Under the pieces are notes generated by a model that did no database searches, was not told the origin of the DNA, and saw nothing but the letters and a program-made list of their open reading frames with translations. DNA of 39,589 bases from an uncultured Holophagales bacterium (GTDB lineage Bacteria > Acidobacteriota > Thermoanaerobaculia > UBA5066), in assembly GCA_937927565.1 (NCBI GenBank), contig CALBDV010000148.1:1-39589 (forward strand). Direction: 5' to 3'. Within the stretch, counting starts at the first letter, position 1. Each line of letters opens with the position of its first letter. The position numbers and the translations under genes were made by a program. Below, piece after piece: positions 1 to 8,338 of the stretch.

Positions 1-505
1 TGTCCTGGAAGAGGTACTCGATCGGGTCCTCGACGGTGACGACGTGGACCGGGTGCCTCTCGGTGATTCCCTTGATGACCCCTGCGAGCGTCGTCGACTT
101 GCCCGAGCCGGTCGGTCCGGTGACGAGGACGAGGCCGGAGGGGTAGTCGCAGAACGTGTGGACGACGTCGGGGAGGTGGAGCTCGAGGATTCCGGGGATC
201 GTGAACGGGATCCGCCGGAAGACGGCCGACCAGCTCCCCCGCTGGAGGAAGATGTTGCCGCGGAAGCGTGCCAGGCCCTGGATGCCGTACCCGATGTCGA
301 CGGCGTAGTTGGCCGTCAGCTTGTCCTTCTGGTGCGGTGTGAGGATGGTGAGGACCATGTCCTCGATCTCTTTGGGACTGAGCGGGTCGGTCTTCAGCGG
401 GACGAGGCGCCCGTTGATCCGCAGGAGCGGCGGCCGCCCCGGCTTGAGGTGGAGGTCCGAAGCCTCCTTTTTCGTGACGAACTTCAACAGTTCGGTCAGG
501 TCCAT
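1..505 (-). CDS. pilT: Type IV pilus retraction ATPase PilT/PilU, C-terminus beyond window
   Basis: The protein is a hexameric cytoplasmic motor ATPase that depolymerises type IV pili for twitching motility. Only the first 168 residues are visible because the gene runs off the left edge. The N-terminal half (about 1-115) has the PilT-type opening: short acidic helices, then ASDLHL and the RINGRL strand. Walker A GPTGSGKS is at 130-137, followed by TVEDPIEYLF at 157-166, which is typical of the PilT family. The ATG at 505 is preceded by GAGGAT, a plausible ribosome binding site. The gene lies 22 nt downstream of the nucleotidyltransferase on the same strand, so co-transcription is likely. The C-terminal half needed to separate PilT from PilU is missing; the family assignment is firm and the paralogue is not. 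Confidence 0.93.
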   Translation of the reverse strand, partial: MDLTELLKFVTKKEASDLHLKPGRPPLLRINGRLVPLKTDPLSPKEIEDMVLTILTPHQKDKLTANYAVDIGYGIQGLARFRGNIFLQRGSWSAVFRRIPFTIPGILELHLPDVVHTFCDYPSGLVLVTGPTGSGKSTTLAGVIKGITERHPVHVVTVEDPIEYLFQD

Positions 506-527
506 GTTCCAGATCCTCGCACGAAGC

Positions 528-1781
528 TTATACCGATCGGGAGACGGATCCCGCCCGGCGGCGCGCGGCGGAGCCGGTTCCCGAGAGGAACGCCAGGGCC
601 TCCCGGCGTCCCCGGACGGCTCCCGTGGCGAGCGCTTCGTCGAGCCGGGCGAGGGCAAGGCCGAGGGCGCTCCCCGAAACGCCCAGGAGCCGGGCCACGT
701 CCGTGGCATCCATGGGACGCCGGGGCCGCAGGAATCGAGGGAGGGCCCCGCGCACGGCGAGAAGGCGTTCGGCCTCGAGAGCGATGGCCCGTCCGGCTGC
801 ACCTCGCGCCACGGCGAGGAAGGCGACGGCCTCCCGGGAGAACGGTGCCGATCGCCGCAGGAGGAGAACCGCGTCGCGCCGGCCGGGTGCGCGCGGTGGC
901 CGGGGAAGGCCGATGAGCGTCTCCGCGAGCCGCCGGTCGCGTCGGCTCGCGCGGAGCGTTTCGAGCGCGGCGGCGGCGGGAGCCGGGCCGGCGGGTGAGA
1001 GAAGGAACGTGCGCAGAAGGGGAGCGGACGTGCCCGCACCGGCCGCGCCGACGAGGCGGATGCCTCGGCGTCGCACGGACTGCGGGATGCCCGGCAGGAG
1101 CGCTTCGAGCGCTCCCCACGACTCGAGCCGGTCAAGGGCGAGGGCGGCAGGGCCCGGGCCCGTGGCGAGGATCGCGTCGAGCTCCGAAAGGCGGCGTTCC
1201 GGCGCGACGTTCCCCAGGCGCCGGGCCGCACGGCGCAGCTCGGGAAGCGTCGCCGGGTCGAGGCGAAAGCCGGGGAGGCGTGCGAGGAAGCGGGCGGCGC
1301 GGACGACGCGGAGCGGGTCCTCGAGAAGGACCCCGGCCCGGGGGAGCCTCAGGCGGCGGGCGACCAGGTCGCGGAGCGCGCCGTCGGGAACGACGAGGCG
1401 CCCCCCGGGAAAGGCGAGGCCGAGCGCGTTGACCGTGAAATCGCGCCGGAGAAGGTCGTCTGCGGGGTCGCCATCGGTCTCCCAGACGTCGACGGAAGAG
1501 GCACCGAGCGGGACGTGGAGGATCCGTCGCGGCGCCTGCCCGATCGCCAGCGCGCGCGAGCCACCGAGGCGGGCGAGAGCGTTCGCGAAGGACACCGCCC
1601 CGTCGCGGGGAACCGCGAGGTCCACGTCACCCGCCGGAAGGCCGAGAAGGGCGTCGCGCACCGCCCCCCCGACGAGGAGGAAAGGAACGCCCGCAGTGGC
1701 GGAGGCTTTCCGAGCGAGCCGTACGGGGCGTCGGCGGGAAAGGCGCCTCAGCGCCAGGCGAGCATCGGGAAGAGCGATCAC
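528..1781 (-). CDS. cca: CCA tRNA nucleotidyltransferase / poly(A) polymerase family protein
   Basis: This is a class II nucleotidyltransferase of the tRNA CCA-adding/poly(A) polymerase family, 417 residues from the GTG at 1781. It has the active-site pattern LLVGGAVRDALLG at about 36-48 and the metal-binding DVD at 52-54. RRDFTVNALGL follows around residue 115 and EDPLRVVRAARF around 155; both are conserved in the head/neck region. The C-terminal half is an Arg/Ala-rich helical RNA-binding part with no obvious HD phosphohydrolase motif. The reading frame stays open upstream to 1955, but that stretch overlaps gatC and does not look like the family, so GTG 1781 is preferred. The tRNA-Gln in this window already encodes CCA, so for such tRNAs the enzyme may act in repair. 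CCA-adding versus A-adding specificity cannot be settled here. Confidence 0.9.
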   Translation of the reverse strand: MIALPDARLALRRLSRRRPVRLARKASATAGVPFLLVGGAVRDALLGLPAGDVDLAVPRDGAVSFANALARLGGSRALAIGQAPRRILHVPLGASSVDVWETDGDPADDLLRRDFTVNALGLAFPGGRLVVPDGALRDLVARRLRLPRAGVLLEDPLRVVRAARFLARLPGFRLDPATLPELRRAARRLGNVAPERRLSELDAILATGPGPAALALDRLESWGALEALLPGIPQSVRRRGIRLVGAAGAGTSAPLLRTFLLSPAGPAPAAAALETLRASRRDRRLAETLIGLPRPPRAPGRRDAVLLLRRSAPFSREAVAFLAVARGAAGRAIALEAERLLAVRGALPRFLRPRRPMDATDVARLLGVSGSALGLALARLDEALATGAVRGRREALAFLSGTGSAARRRAGSVSRSV

Positions 1782-1831
1782 GGCAGGGAACGACGGTAGG
1801 GGAGCGCCGCGTGGGCCGTCAAGCCGCTGGC

Positions 1832-1837
1832 TATACT
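1832..1837 (+). promoter_or_regulatory. Predicted -10 element (TATACT) of a leaderless gatC transcript
   Basis: TATACT ends 7 nt before the gatC GTG at 1845. A start site 6-7 nt downstream of a -10 hexamer would fall on the start codon itself. No Shine-Dalgarno sequence is present. No -35 element is recognisable. Confidence 0.55.
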
Positions 1838-1844
1838 CGACGGT

Positions 1845-2138
1845 GTGAAGATCGACAGCGAGCTCGTTCGCAGCGTGGCACGGCTCGCCGCGCTCGATCT
1901 CGTCGACGGGGAGGACACCCGGCTCGCCGAAGAGCTGACCCGGGTCGTCGACCATTTCGAGACTCTTCGGCGGGTGCCGGACGACCTCCTCCCACCCCTT
2001 CCGGCACCTCCCCCGACACCTCTGAGGGCAGACCTGCCGGCGGGCGAGCCCGGAGAGCGCCCCTTCGTCACCGCGAACGCACCGGAGGCCTCACACGGGC
2101 ACTTCGTCGTCCCCCGCGTCGTATCGAGGAACGGGTGA
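1845..2138 (+). CDS. gatC: Asp-tRNA(Asn)/Glu-tRNA(Gln) amidotransferase subunit C
   Basis: GatC is the small scaffolding subunit that ties GatA to GatB in the amidotransferase converting misacylated Glu-tRNA(Gln) and Asp-tRNA(Asn). The protein is 97 residues, the usual length. It has the family pattern VARLAALDL near 10-18, a helix with ELTRVVDHFETL at about 29-40, and the C-terminal HFVVPRVV. The GTG at 1845 follows a -10-like TATACT by 7 nt with no ribosome binding site, so a leaderless mRNA is likely. The stop overlaps the gatA GTG (GTGA). gatB is not in the window. Confidence 0.93.
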   Translation: MKIDSELVRSVARLAALDLVDGEDTRLAEELTRVVDHFETLRRVPDDLLPPLPAPPPTPLRADLPAGEPGERPFVTANAPEASHGHFVVPRVVSRNG

Positions 2139-3616
2139 CTTCGGATCTCGACCTCCTGCTCGACGGGCCGGCACACGAGCTGGCCGCGGCCGTTTCCTTC
2201 CGGAAGGTCACCGCACGCCAGGTGGCGGAGGTGTCGCTCGGGCGCGTGGCAAAGAGCCGGGCCCTTCACGGGTCGTTCCTTCACGTTGCCCCGGCGGCCG
2301 CTCTCGCGGCGGCGGACGAGGTCGACCGGCGCGTCGCCTCGGGGGAGGCGATGCCTCTCGCGGGCGTGCCGCTTGCCGTGAAGGACAACGTGAACGTGGC
2401 AGGCCTGCCGTCGACGGCGGGCTCGCGGATCCTCGCCGGCTTCGTCGCGGCGGACGACGCGACGTGCGTCGCACGGCTGAGGGCGGCCGGATGCGTCGTC
2501 GTCGGGAAGACGAGCTGCGACGAGTTCGGGATGGGATCCTCGAACGAGAATTCGGCGTTCGGGCCGGTCCGCAATCCCTGGGACCCCTCGTGCGTTCCCG
2601 GCGGCTCGTCGGGCGGGTCGGCCGCCGCCGTGGCGGCGCTCGCGGTCCCGCTCGCGATCGGGACGGACACGGGAGGCTCGGTCCGCCAGCCGGCTTCCTT
2701 CTGCTCCCTGGTGGGCGTCAAGCCTACGTACGGGCGGGTCCCGCGGTACGGCCTCCTCGCCTACGCCTCGTCGCTCGACCAGGCGGGGCCGCTCGCGAGA
2801 AACGTCCGCGACGCCGCCCTGGCCCTCGCCGCGATGTCGGGCCCCGATCCCCGGGACGCCACCTCGCTGCGGTCCGCTCCGCCCGAGCTCCTCGAGCGCC
2901 TCGAGGCCGGAGCGGCCGGGGCCCGGATCGGTCTTCTCGCCGAGGCCGAGGCGCCCGAGGGCGGGCTCGACTCCGACGTCGGCGCCGCGCTCGAGACGAC
3001 GGCACGGCTCCTCGAATCGGCGGGGGCGACGCTCGTCCGCGTCTCGGTTCCGCGCGTCTCGCTGGCCGTGGCGGCGTACTACATCCTCGCGACCGCGGAG
3101 GCCTCCTCCAACCTCGCCCGCTACGACGGCGTCCGGTACGGCGCGCGGCGGGAAGGGGACGGCCTGTCGGGCCTCTACCGCGCGACGCGCACCGCCGGGT
3201 TCGGGCCGGAGGTGAAGCGGCGGATCCTGCTCGGGACGTTCGCGCTCTCGTCCGGCTATCGCGAGGCGTGGTACGAGCGCGCGCAGCGCGTCCGGGCCCT
3301 GCTCGCGATCGACTTCGCGGAGGCCTTCCGCTCCTGCGACGCGATCCTCTGCCCCACGGCGCCCCAGCCGGCGTTCCGGATCGGGGAGAAGGGCGCGGAC
3401 CCGCTCGCGATGTACCTCGCCGACGTCTTCACCGTGCCGGCGAGCCTCGCGGGGCTCCCGGCACTCTCGGTCCCGGCCGGGCTCTCGCGGGACCGGCTCC
3501 CGATCGGGATGCAGCTCGCCGGCCCGGCGGGCTCCGAGCCGCTGCTCCTCGCGCTGGGCCGCGAGGTCGAGCGGGCGGCGGGTGAGTGGGGCCGTCCGCC
3601 GGGCGCAATCCGTTGA
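2135..3616 (+). CDS. gatA: Asp-tRNA(Asn)/Glu-tRNA(Gln) amidotransferase subunit A
   Basis: GatA is the glutaminase subunit of the tRNA-dependent amidotransferase, an amidase-signature enzyme of 493 residues that releases ammonia for GatB. The Ser-cisSer-Lys triad is visible: Lys83 in LAVKDNVNVAG, Ser158 in PGGSSGGSAAA and Ser182 in GTDTGGSVRQP. The VGVKPTYGRVPRYG stretch follows. The GTG at 2135 overlaps the gatC stop by 4 nt and has GAGGA upstream, so the two are translationally coupled. The open frame continues upstream to 1811, but that part is the shadow of gatC. The triad spacing (83/158/182) matches well-studied GatA proteins closely. Confidence 0.96.
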   Translation: MTSDLDLLLDGPAHELAAAVSFRKVTARQVAEVSLGRVAKSRALHGSFLHVAPAAALAAADEVDRRVASGEAMPLAGVPLAVKDNVNVAGLPSTAGSRILAGFVAADDATCVARLRAAGCVVVGKTSCDEFGMGSSNENSAFGPVRNPWDPSCVPGGSSGGSAAAVAALAVPLAIGTDTGGSVRQPASFCSLVGVKPTYGRVPRYGLLAYASSLDQAGPLARNVRDAALALAAMSGPDPRDATSLRSAPPELLERLEAGAAGARIGLLAEAEAPEGGLDSDVGAALETTARLLESAGATLVRVSVPRVSLAVAAYYILATAEASSNLARYDGVRYGARREGDGLSGLYRATRTAGFGPEVKRRILLGTFALSSGYREAWYERAQRVRALLAIDFAEAFRSCDAILCPTAPQPAFRIGEKGADPLAMYLADVFTVPASLAGLPALSVPAGLSRDRLPIGMQLAGPAGSEPLLLALGREVERAAGEWGRPPGAIR

Positions 3617-5586
3617 CGAGGCCCCCCCTCGGTCTCCTCCTTTCGGTCCTGCTGCTGCTGCCTTCGTTTCTCGCCGCGCAGGAGCCGCCGAGGAGGGTCG
3701 ACGTCTCCGAGGACTTCTCGGCGATCCTCGACGACGGCGCGATCGTCGTCGAGGTGCGTCCCCTCGAGGGCGAGTCCGTGGCCGATTTCGCGCGGCGCGT
3801 CTCCCGCGACGAGGCGGCTGCCTCGAGGCTCCTCGCCCTCGCGACGCCCCCGTCCCGGACGCGGACGATCCTGCTGCCGTACCCGGGCCTCTCGGACGAG
3901 ACGCGGCTCGCCGCCGTGCGCGCCCTCTTCCCGTCGGATGCGCGCGCGACGATCGGCTGGCTCCACGCCGCCGTCGGAACCGAGCCGCTCGCGTCGATCG
4001 CATCCTGGTTCACGGGTGACGAGCGCCTCGCGGTCCGGCTCGCGGAGCTGAACGGACTGACCGGCCCGTTCGTCACGCGCGGGACACTCGTGAAAGTGCC
4101 CGTCGAGTACCTCCTCGCGCCGTTCCGGGACGCCGAGCCGATTCCCGACGAGGAACCGCCGCGTCTCGAGTACGGATCCGACGCGAAAGGGAAGTACGCC
4201 GTCTACCGCCTGAAGCGGAAGGAGGCGCTCTATTCCGCCGTCGTCGTGAGGTTCACCGGGCGCCTTCACGCCGAGGACGTCATCCAGCTCGCGCTGGACA
4301 TCGCCCTGCGGTCGGGCATCGACGACGTCCACGGGATTCCCGTCGGGTTCCCGGTGAAGATCCCGCTCGAGCTCCTCTCCGAGGAGTACCTCCCGCCGGA
4401 CGACCCCAAGACCGCGGCGCGGGAAAGGGAGCGGGCCGAGGCGGCCCTCTTCGCCAATCCCGCGAAGGCCCGGGGTCTGGCCGGAGTCCGCGTCGTGATC
4501 GACGCGGGGCACGGCGGCCGCGACACCGGGACCCTCCACCACGGCGTCTGGGAGTCGACCTACGTCTACGACGTCGCCTCGCGCCTGCGGAACGTCCTCC
4601 TCGGGACGACGCGCGCCGAGGTCGTCATGATGACGCGCGAGCCGGGAATCGGCTGGGAGATTCCGGATCGCGACCGGCTCCCGGACCGAAAGGCCCGAAT
4701 CCTGCTGACGGACCCTCCCTACACGCTGACGAACCCGACGGCGGGTGTGAACCTCCGCTGGTACCTCGCGAACGCCATCCTCAGGCGCCCCGGCCCCGGG
4801 GGGAAGCCGATCCCGCCGGAGAGAACGGTCTTCATCTCCCTCCACGCCGACTCCCTCCACCCGTCGGTCCGGGGCGCCATGGCGTACGTTCCGGGCGAGA
4901 GGTTCCTCCGCTCGAGCTACGGCCGCGCCACACCGTTCTACCGGACGTTCCGCGAGGTCCGCGACGAGCCGGTCGTCTCGTTCACGAAGAAGGAGCGCGT
5001 CCTGGCGGAAGGGGCGTCGACGTCGCTCGCCGAGAAGCTGATCGGAGCATTCCGACGCCGGAATCTACCCGTCCACCAGTTCCGGCCGGTGAGGACACAC
5101 GTCATCCGGTCGGGTCGCGAGTGGGTTCCCGCGGTCCTGCGCTACAACAAGATTCCGAACCGCGTCCTCTTCGAGCTCTCGAACCTCTCGAACGACGAGG
5201 ATCGGGAGCTCACCCTCACGCGGGCGTTCCGTCAGCAGTCCGCCGAGGCGCTGGCGGAAGGGCTCCTCGCCTTCTTCGGTGGGACGGGGGCCCCGGAGGG
5301 AGACGCGCCGGGCCCCGCGCCCGCGGTCACGCCGGCACCGCCCGATTCGGGGCATACGGCGGTCCGGATCATCGCCGTCGCTCCGGGCGCCGACGCCACG
5401 GCGCGGGAGATCGCAGGACCCTGGCCGGAGATCGCCGGGCCGTGGCCGAGCAGGTCCGAGCCCGGTCCCGCAGCGGCGAAGGGCCCTTCCCCGACGCCGA
5501 AACCGGCATTGAAGGCGACGCCAGGGCCTGCGAAGAAGCCGACGCCGAAGCCGAAACCGAAGCGATCCTCCCGCCGTCGCGGTTAG
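3586..5586 (+). CDS. Secreted N-acetylmuramoyl-L-alanine amidase (Amidase_3) with LysM-like repeats
   Basis: This is a zinc-dependent peptidoglycan amidase of 666 residues from GTG 3586. A TTG at 3613 (TTGA overlap with the gatA stop) would give an equally good or better signal peptide, LLLSVLLLLPSFLAA. Two LysM-like segments precede the catalytic domain: about 125-180, ending GTLVKVPVEYL, and about 205-265, ending GFPVKIPLELL. The Amidase_3 domain spans about 300-560. Its metal ligands are His309 (DAGHGG), Glu323 and His420 (SLHADS), and its catalytic Glu is 530 (VLFELSN). The tail is rich in Pro and Lys and holds a perfect protein-level duplication of EIAGPWP. The tail ends in a basic KPKPKRSSRRRG. 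It probably cleaves septal or turnover peptidoglycan in the periplasm. Confidence 0.9.
   Translation: MGPSAGRNPLTRPPLGLLLSVLLLLPSFLAAQEPPRRVDVSEDFSAILDDGAIVVEVRPLEGESVADFARRVSRDEAAASRLLALATPPSRTRTILLPYPGLSDETRLAAVRALFPSDARATIGWLHAAVGTEPLASIASWFTGDERLAVRLAELNGLTGPFVTRGTLVKVPVEYLLAPFRDAEPIPDEEPPRLEYGSDAKGKYAVYRLKRKEALYSAVVVRFTGRLHAEDVIQLALDIALRSGIDDVHGIPVGFPVKIPLELLSEEYLPPDDPKTAARERERAEAALFANPAKARGLAGVRVVIDAGHGGRDTGTLHHGVWESTYVYDVASRLRNVLLGTTRAEVVMMTREPGIGWEIPDRDRLPDRKARILLTDPPYTLTNPTAGVNLRWYLANAILRRPGPGGKPIPPERTVFISLHADSLHPSVRGAMAYVPGERFLRSSYGRATPFYRTFREVRDEPVVSFTKKERVLAEGASTSLAEKLIGAFRRRNLPVHQFRPVRTHVIRSGREWVPAVLRYNKIPNRVLFELSNLSNDEDRELTLTRAFRQQSAEALAEGLLAFFGGTGAPEGDAPGPAPAVTPAPPDSGHTAVRIIAVAPGADATAREIAGPWPEIAGPWPSRSEPGPAAAKGPSPTPKPALKATPGPAKKPTPKPKPKRSSRRRG
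5407..5448 (+). repeat. 21-bp tandem duplication encoding EIAGPWP twice
   Basis: Two adjacent 21-nt units (5407-5427 and 5428-5448) each encode EIAGPWP in the low-complexity tail of the amidase. They differ at a few third positions (for example gcagga versus gccggg), so the duplication is not brand new. Confidence 0.8.
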
Positions 5587-6500
5587 CCGGAAGCTCCCGG
5601 GCCCGGGTTCCGGGAGGCTCCCAGCCGCGCCAGCGCGAGCCCCCCTAGGACAACCGCGGCCGAGGCGAGCTTCGCGCCCGAGAAGCGCTCCCCCGTCCAG
5701 AGGGCGGAAGAGACCCCCGCGACGACCGGGACGAGGACGCCGACCCGGGTGGTGGCGGCGACGCCGAGGACGGCGAGCGCGTGCGCCCAGAGACGGAAGG
5801 AGGCGTAGAGCGGGAAGACCGCCGAAAGGACGAGGATGACCCAGGTGAGCGTCGAGACGTCGGCGTAGTTCTGCCTTGCCATCGACGGCGCGCAATAGGC
5901 GAGGAGCACCGGGGTGCCGAAGGCGAAGGTCGTTGCGAGCGCCGTGGCGTGCGGGATCCGGCCCGAAAGGCGCGAGGAGGAGACGCTGTAGATCGCCCAG
6001 AACGTCGCGGACGCGAGGCAGAGGAGGTTCCCGGAAAGCCCTCCGAGGTCGACCGAACCGTGGGCGGTTACGAGGAATCCCGCGACCCCGCACCACGCCA
6101 CCGCCGTCCCGGCGACGGCGAGGCGCGGAATTCGTTCGTACCCGAGCGCGGCGACGATCAGGAGCGCCAGGAGCGGCGATGTCGAGTTGAGGAGCGCGGC
6201 CGCGAAGCCGCTCGTCCTCTCGACGCCGATGGCGAAGATCGGCTGATAGACGCCGATGCCCGTCAGGGCGAGGAGGAGGCCGTACCGCCGCAGACCTCGA
6301 GGCGGCAGGACCGGTGCGCCGTTGCGCACGGCCCACCCGAGGATCAGGGCGGCGGCGATGAGGAACCGCCAGCCGGTGTAGGCGAGCGGGGAGAGCTCCT
6401 GGTAGGCGATCTTCGTCGCCGGGTAGTTCACGCCCCAGACGCCGACGCAGAGGACGACGCCGAGGAAGGCCTTCGAACGGATGCTGAGGGGGGAGGGCAC
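5583..6500 (-). CDS. EamA/DMT-family permease
   Basis: This is a drug/metabolite-type inner-membrane transporter of 305 residues with about ten hydrophobic helices in two EamA halves. The first half opens LCVGVWGVNYPATKIAY and the second contains ASATFWAIYSVSSSRL. The GTG at 6500 has AGAGGAAA about 7 nt upstream. Its stop overlaps the end of the convergent amidase gene by 4 nt. It is divergent from the ABC module, and an AT-rich TATATT/AATATA stretch at 6516-6521 lies between them. The substrate cannot be told from sequence. A second family member lies at 34029-34949, with little similarity beyond the fold. Confidence 0.88.
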   Translation of the reverse strand: MPSPLSIRSKAFLGVVLCVGVWGVNYPATKIAYQELSPLAYTGWRFLIAAALILGWAVRNGAPVLPPRGLRRYGLLLALTGIGVYQPIFAIGVERTSGFAAALLNSTSPLLALLIVAALGYERIPRLAVAGTAVAWCGVAGFLVTAHGSVDLGGLSGNLLCLASATFWAIYSVSSSRLSGRIPHATALATTFAFGTPVLLAYCAPSMARQNYADVSTLTWVILVLSAVFPLYASFRLWAHALAVLGVAATTRVGVLVPVVAGVSSALWTGERFSGAKLASAAVVLGGLALARLGASRNPGPGASG

Positions 6501-6515
6501 TGAGGTTTCCTCTGC

Positions 6516-6521
6516 TATATT
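6516..6521 (+). promoter_or_regulatory. Candidate -10 element for the ABC module
   Basis: TATATT stands out in GC-rich DNA and lies about 75 nt before the ATG at 6597, giving a leader of about 68 nt. It is nearly symmetric, so it may also serve the divergent EamA gene. No -35 box is evident. Confidence 0.4.
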
Positions 6522-6536
6522 TCAGGGGCTTTTTCG

Positions 6537-6571
6537 GCAGAAGGCGGCGCGTCAGCTGCGCCGCGCTCTGC
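6537..6571 (+). other. Two-step hairpin in the ABC-module leader
   Basis: GCAGA (6537-6541) pairs with TCTGC (6567-6571), and GCGGCGC (6544-6550) pairs with GCGCCGC (6558-6564). A 2x2 internal loop separates the stems and the apical loop is GTCAGCT. The structure sits between the predicted start site and the ATG at 6597, with a purine-rich GGAGGGA downstream. It could be an mRNA leader structure or a protein-binding palindrome. Confidence 0.4.
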
Positions 6572-6596
6572 CCGTCCGCGGAGGGACTGCACGACG

Positions 6597-7604
6597 ATGC
6601 TTGAGGTTGAAGCGCTCCGCAAGTCGTTCTACGGAACGGTGGCCGTCGACGACGTGTCGTTCCGGGTCGAGAGCGGGGAGATCCTGGGCTTCCTCGGTCC
6701 GAACGGGGCCGGGAAGACGACGACGATGCGGATGATCACCGGGTTCCTCGAGCCGGGTTCGGGAAAGGTGACCGTCGACGGGATCGACGCCGCCGCCAGG
6801 CCCAGGGAGGCACGGGCCCGCATCGGCTATCTCCCGGAGACTCTCGCCCTCTACCCCGAGATGCGGGTGAGGGAGTACGTGAAGTTCCGGGCCGAGCTCT
6901 GCGGCGTCCCGCGGAAGGCGACGAAGAGCCGCGTCGACGACGCCCTCGCCACCTGCTTCGTCGACGACGTGGCGCAGAAGCCGATCGGAAACCTCTCCAA
7001 GGGCTACCGGCAGCGCGTCGGGCTCGCCGCGGCCCTCGTGCACGGGCCACAGGTCCTCGTCCTGGACGAGCCGACGGTCGGCCTCGACCCGCGGCAGATC
7101 GTGAAGGTCCGAGAGCTGATCCGCGACCTGAGGAAGGACCACACGATCCTCCTCTCGACCCACATCCTCCCGGAGGTCGAGCTCGTCTGCGACCGGGTCG
7201 TCATCATCGACCGCGGGAAAATCGTCGCCACGGGTACTCCGGAGACCCTGCGCCAGCAGCTGACCCAGGCGCCGGGCCTGGCCGTCGGCCTCAAGGGGGA
7301 GATCCCCGAAGCCGACGGTATCCTCCGCCAGCTCCCCGGCGTCGTCCACGCCTCGCGCATGGGTGTGGGGGGCGAGACACGGGTTCTCCTGGAAGCCGAC
7401 CGGGGCTCCGACCTGCGCGAGAACGTCTTCCGCGAGTGCGTCGCCCGCGGCTGGACGGTGCTCGAGCTCTCGTCCCGGCAGGCGACCCTCGAGGACGTCT
7501 TCGTCCGGCTTCTCGCGGCGCGGGATGCCGTAGGGGCCGACAAGCCGGACGACCTGCCCGCCGCCGTCGAGGAGAGCGAGCCCCGTGGGGAGGCCCGGTC
7601 GTGA
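6597..7604 (+). CDS. ABC transporter ATP-binding protein (GldA-like)
   Basis: This is the nucleotide-binding subunit of an ABC-2 type exporter, 335 residues. Walker A GPNGAGKT is at 34-41, the signature LSKGYRQR at 133-140, and Walker B LVLDEP with D-loop VGLDP at 154-165. The H-loop STHILPE follows. The C-terminal region of about 100 residues (from 225) is the extension common in GldA/CcmA-type ATPases. The stop overlaps the permease GTG (GTGA). The order ATPase-permease-GldG-like-DUF4340 is widespread in Acidobacteriota and Bacteroidota. The gliding role of GldA in Bacteroidota should not be assumed here. Confidence 0.93.
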   Translation: MLEVEALRKSFYGTVAVDDVSFRVESGEILGFLGPNGAGKTTTMRMITGFLEPGSGKVTVDGIDAAARPREARARIGYLPETLALYPEMRVREYVKFRAELCGVPRKATKSRVDDALATCFVDDVAQKPIGNLSKGYRQRVGLAAALVHGPQVLVLDEPTVGLDPRQIVKVRELIRDLRKDHTILLSTHILPEVELVCDRVVIIDRGKIVATGTPETLRQQLTQAPGLAVGLKGEIPEADGILRQLPGVVHASRMGVGGETRVLLEADRGSDLRENVFRECVARGWTVLELSSRQATLEDVFVRLLAARDAVGADKPDDLPAAVEESEPRGEARS

Positions 7605-8338
7605 AGGCGCTCCTGGCCATCCTCAAGCGCGAGTTCCTCGCCTACTTCTTCTCGCCCCTCGCCTACGTCGTCCTGACGGCGTTCCTCTTCATCAACGGCT
7701 ACGTCTTCTACGCGATCCTCCTGTCGCTCAACAGCCCGGAGACGTCGCGGCAGGAGCTGATGGCCCTCTTCTTCAAGAACGTCTTCTACTGGATCTTCAT
7801 GATGCTCGTCTCGTCGATCGTCGCGATGCGCCTGATCGCCGAGGAGCGCAAGTCGGGCTCCATCGAGGCGCTCCTGACGGCTCCCGTGGGCGAAGGAACC
7901 GTCGTGACCGGCAAGTTCCTCGGGGGGTTCACCTTCTTCGTCTTCCTGTGGCTTCCGACGGTCCTCTACCCGGTCGCGCTCTCGCGCTACGGAAGGATCG
8001 ACTTCGGGCCGATCGCCTCGGGCTACCTCGGCATCGCCCTCTTCGGCGCGCTCTTCATCGCCGCGGGGACCTTCGCCTCGTCCCTGACGAAGAACCAGAT
8101 CATCGCGGCGATCGTCAGCTTCGTGATGATCCTCGCCATATTCCTGGCGGGGATCTTCCGCGAGCTCGTAACGGACCCTAACCTGAAGGAAGCGCTCTCC
8201 TACCTGAACCTGATCGAGCACATGGACGACTTTGCCCGCGGCATCGTCGACACGCGCCGCATCGTCTACGTCCTCTCCTCCGTCGTCTTCTTCCTTCTCC
8301 TGTCCGCCAGGGTCCTGCACGGAAACAAGGGGAAATGA
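7601..8338 (+). CDS. ABC-2 type permease (GldF-like)
   Basis: This membrane subunit of the ABC module has 245 residues and about six transmembrane helices. It opens LLAILKREFLAYFFSPLAYV, the typical amphipathic entry of ABC-2 permeases. RLIAEERKSGSIEALLTAP at about 80-98 is the family's conserved cytoplasmic motif that couples to the ATPase. The GTG at 7601 overlaps the ATPase stop, and its own stop overlaps the next gene's ATG (ATGA). The frame is open further upstream, but that part overlaps the ATPase gene and is not hydrophobic. Confidence 0.92.
   Translation: MKALLAILKREFLAYFFSPLAYVVLTAFLFINGYVFYAILLSLNSPETSRQELMALFFKNVFYWIFMMLVSSIVAMRLIAEERKSGSIEALLTAPVGEGTVVTGKFLGGFTFFVFLWLPTVLYPVALSRYGRIDFGPIASGYLGIALFGALFIAAGTFASSLTKNQIIAAIVSFVMILAIFLAGIFRELVTDPNLKEALSYLNLIEHMDDFARGIVDTRRIVYVLSSVVFFLLLSARVLHGNKGK

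Noticed and set aside
526..531. TATAAG as a promoter for pilT
   Set aside because: It contains the stop codon of the upstream nucleotidyltransferase and is 21 nt from the ATG. A ribosome binding site and operon arrangement explain the start better.
1778..4003. Long minus-strand frame antisense to gatC, gatA and the amidase
   Set aside because: Arg/Pro/Gly-rich shadow without motifs. gatC and gatA have complete catalytic signatures.
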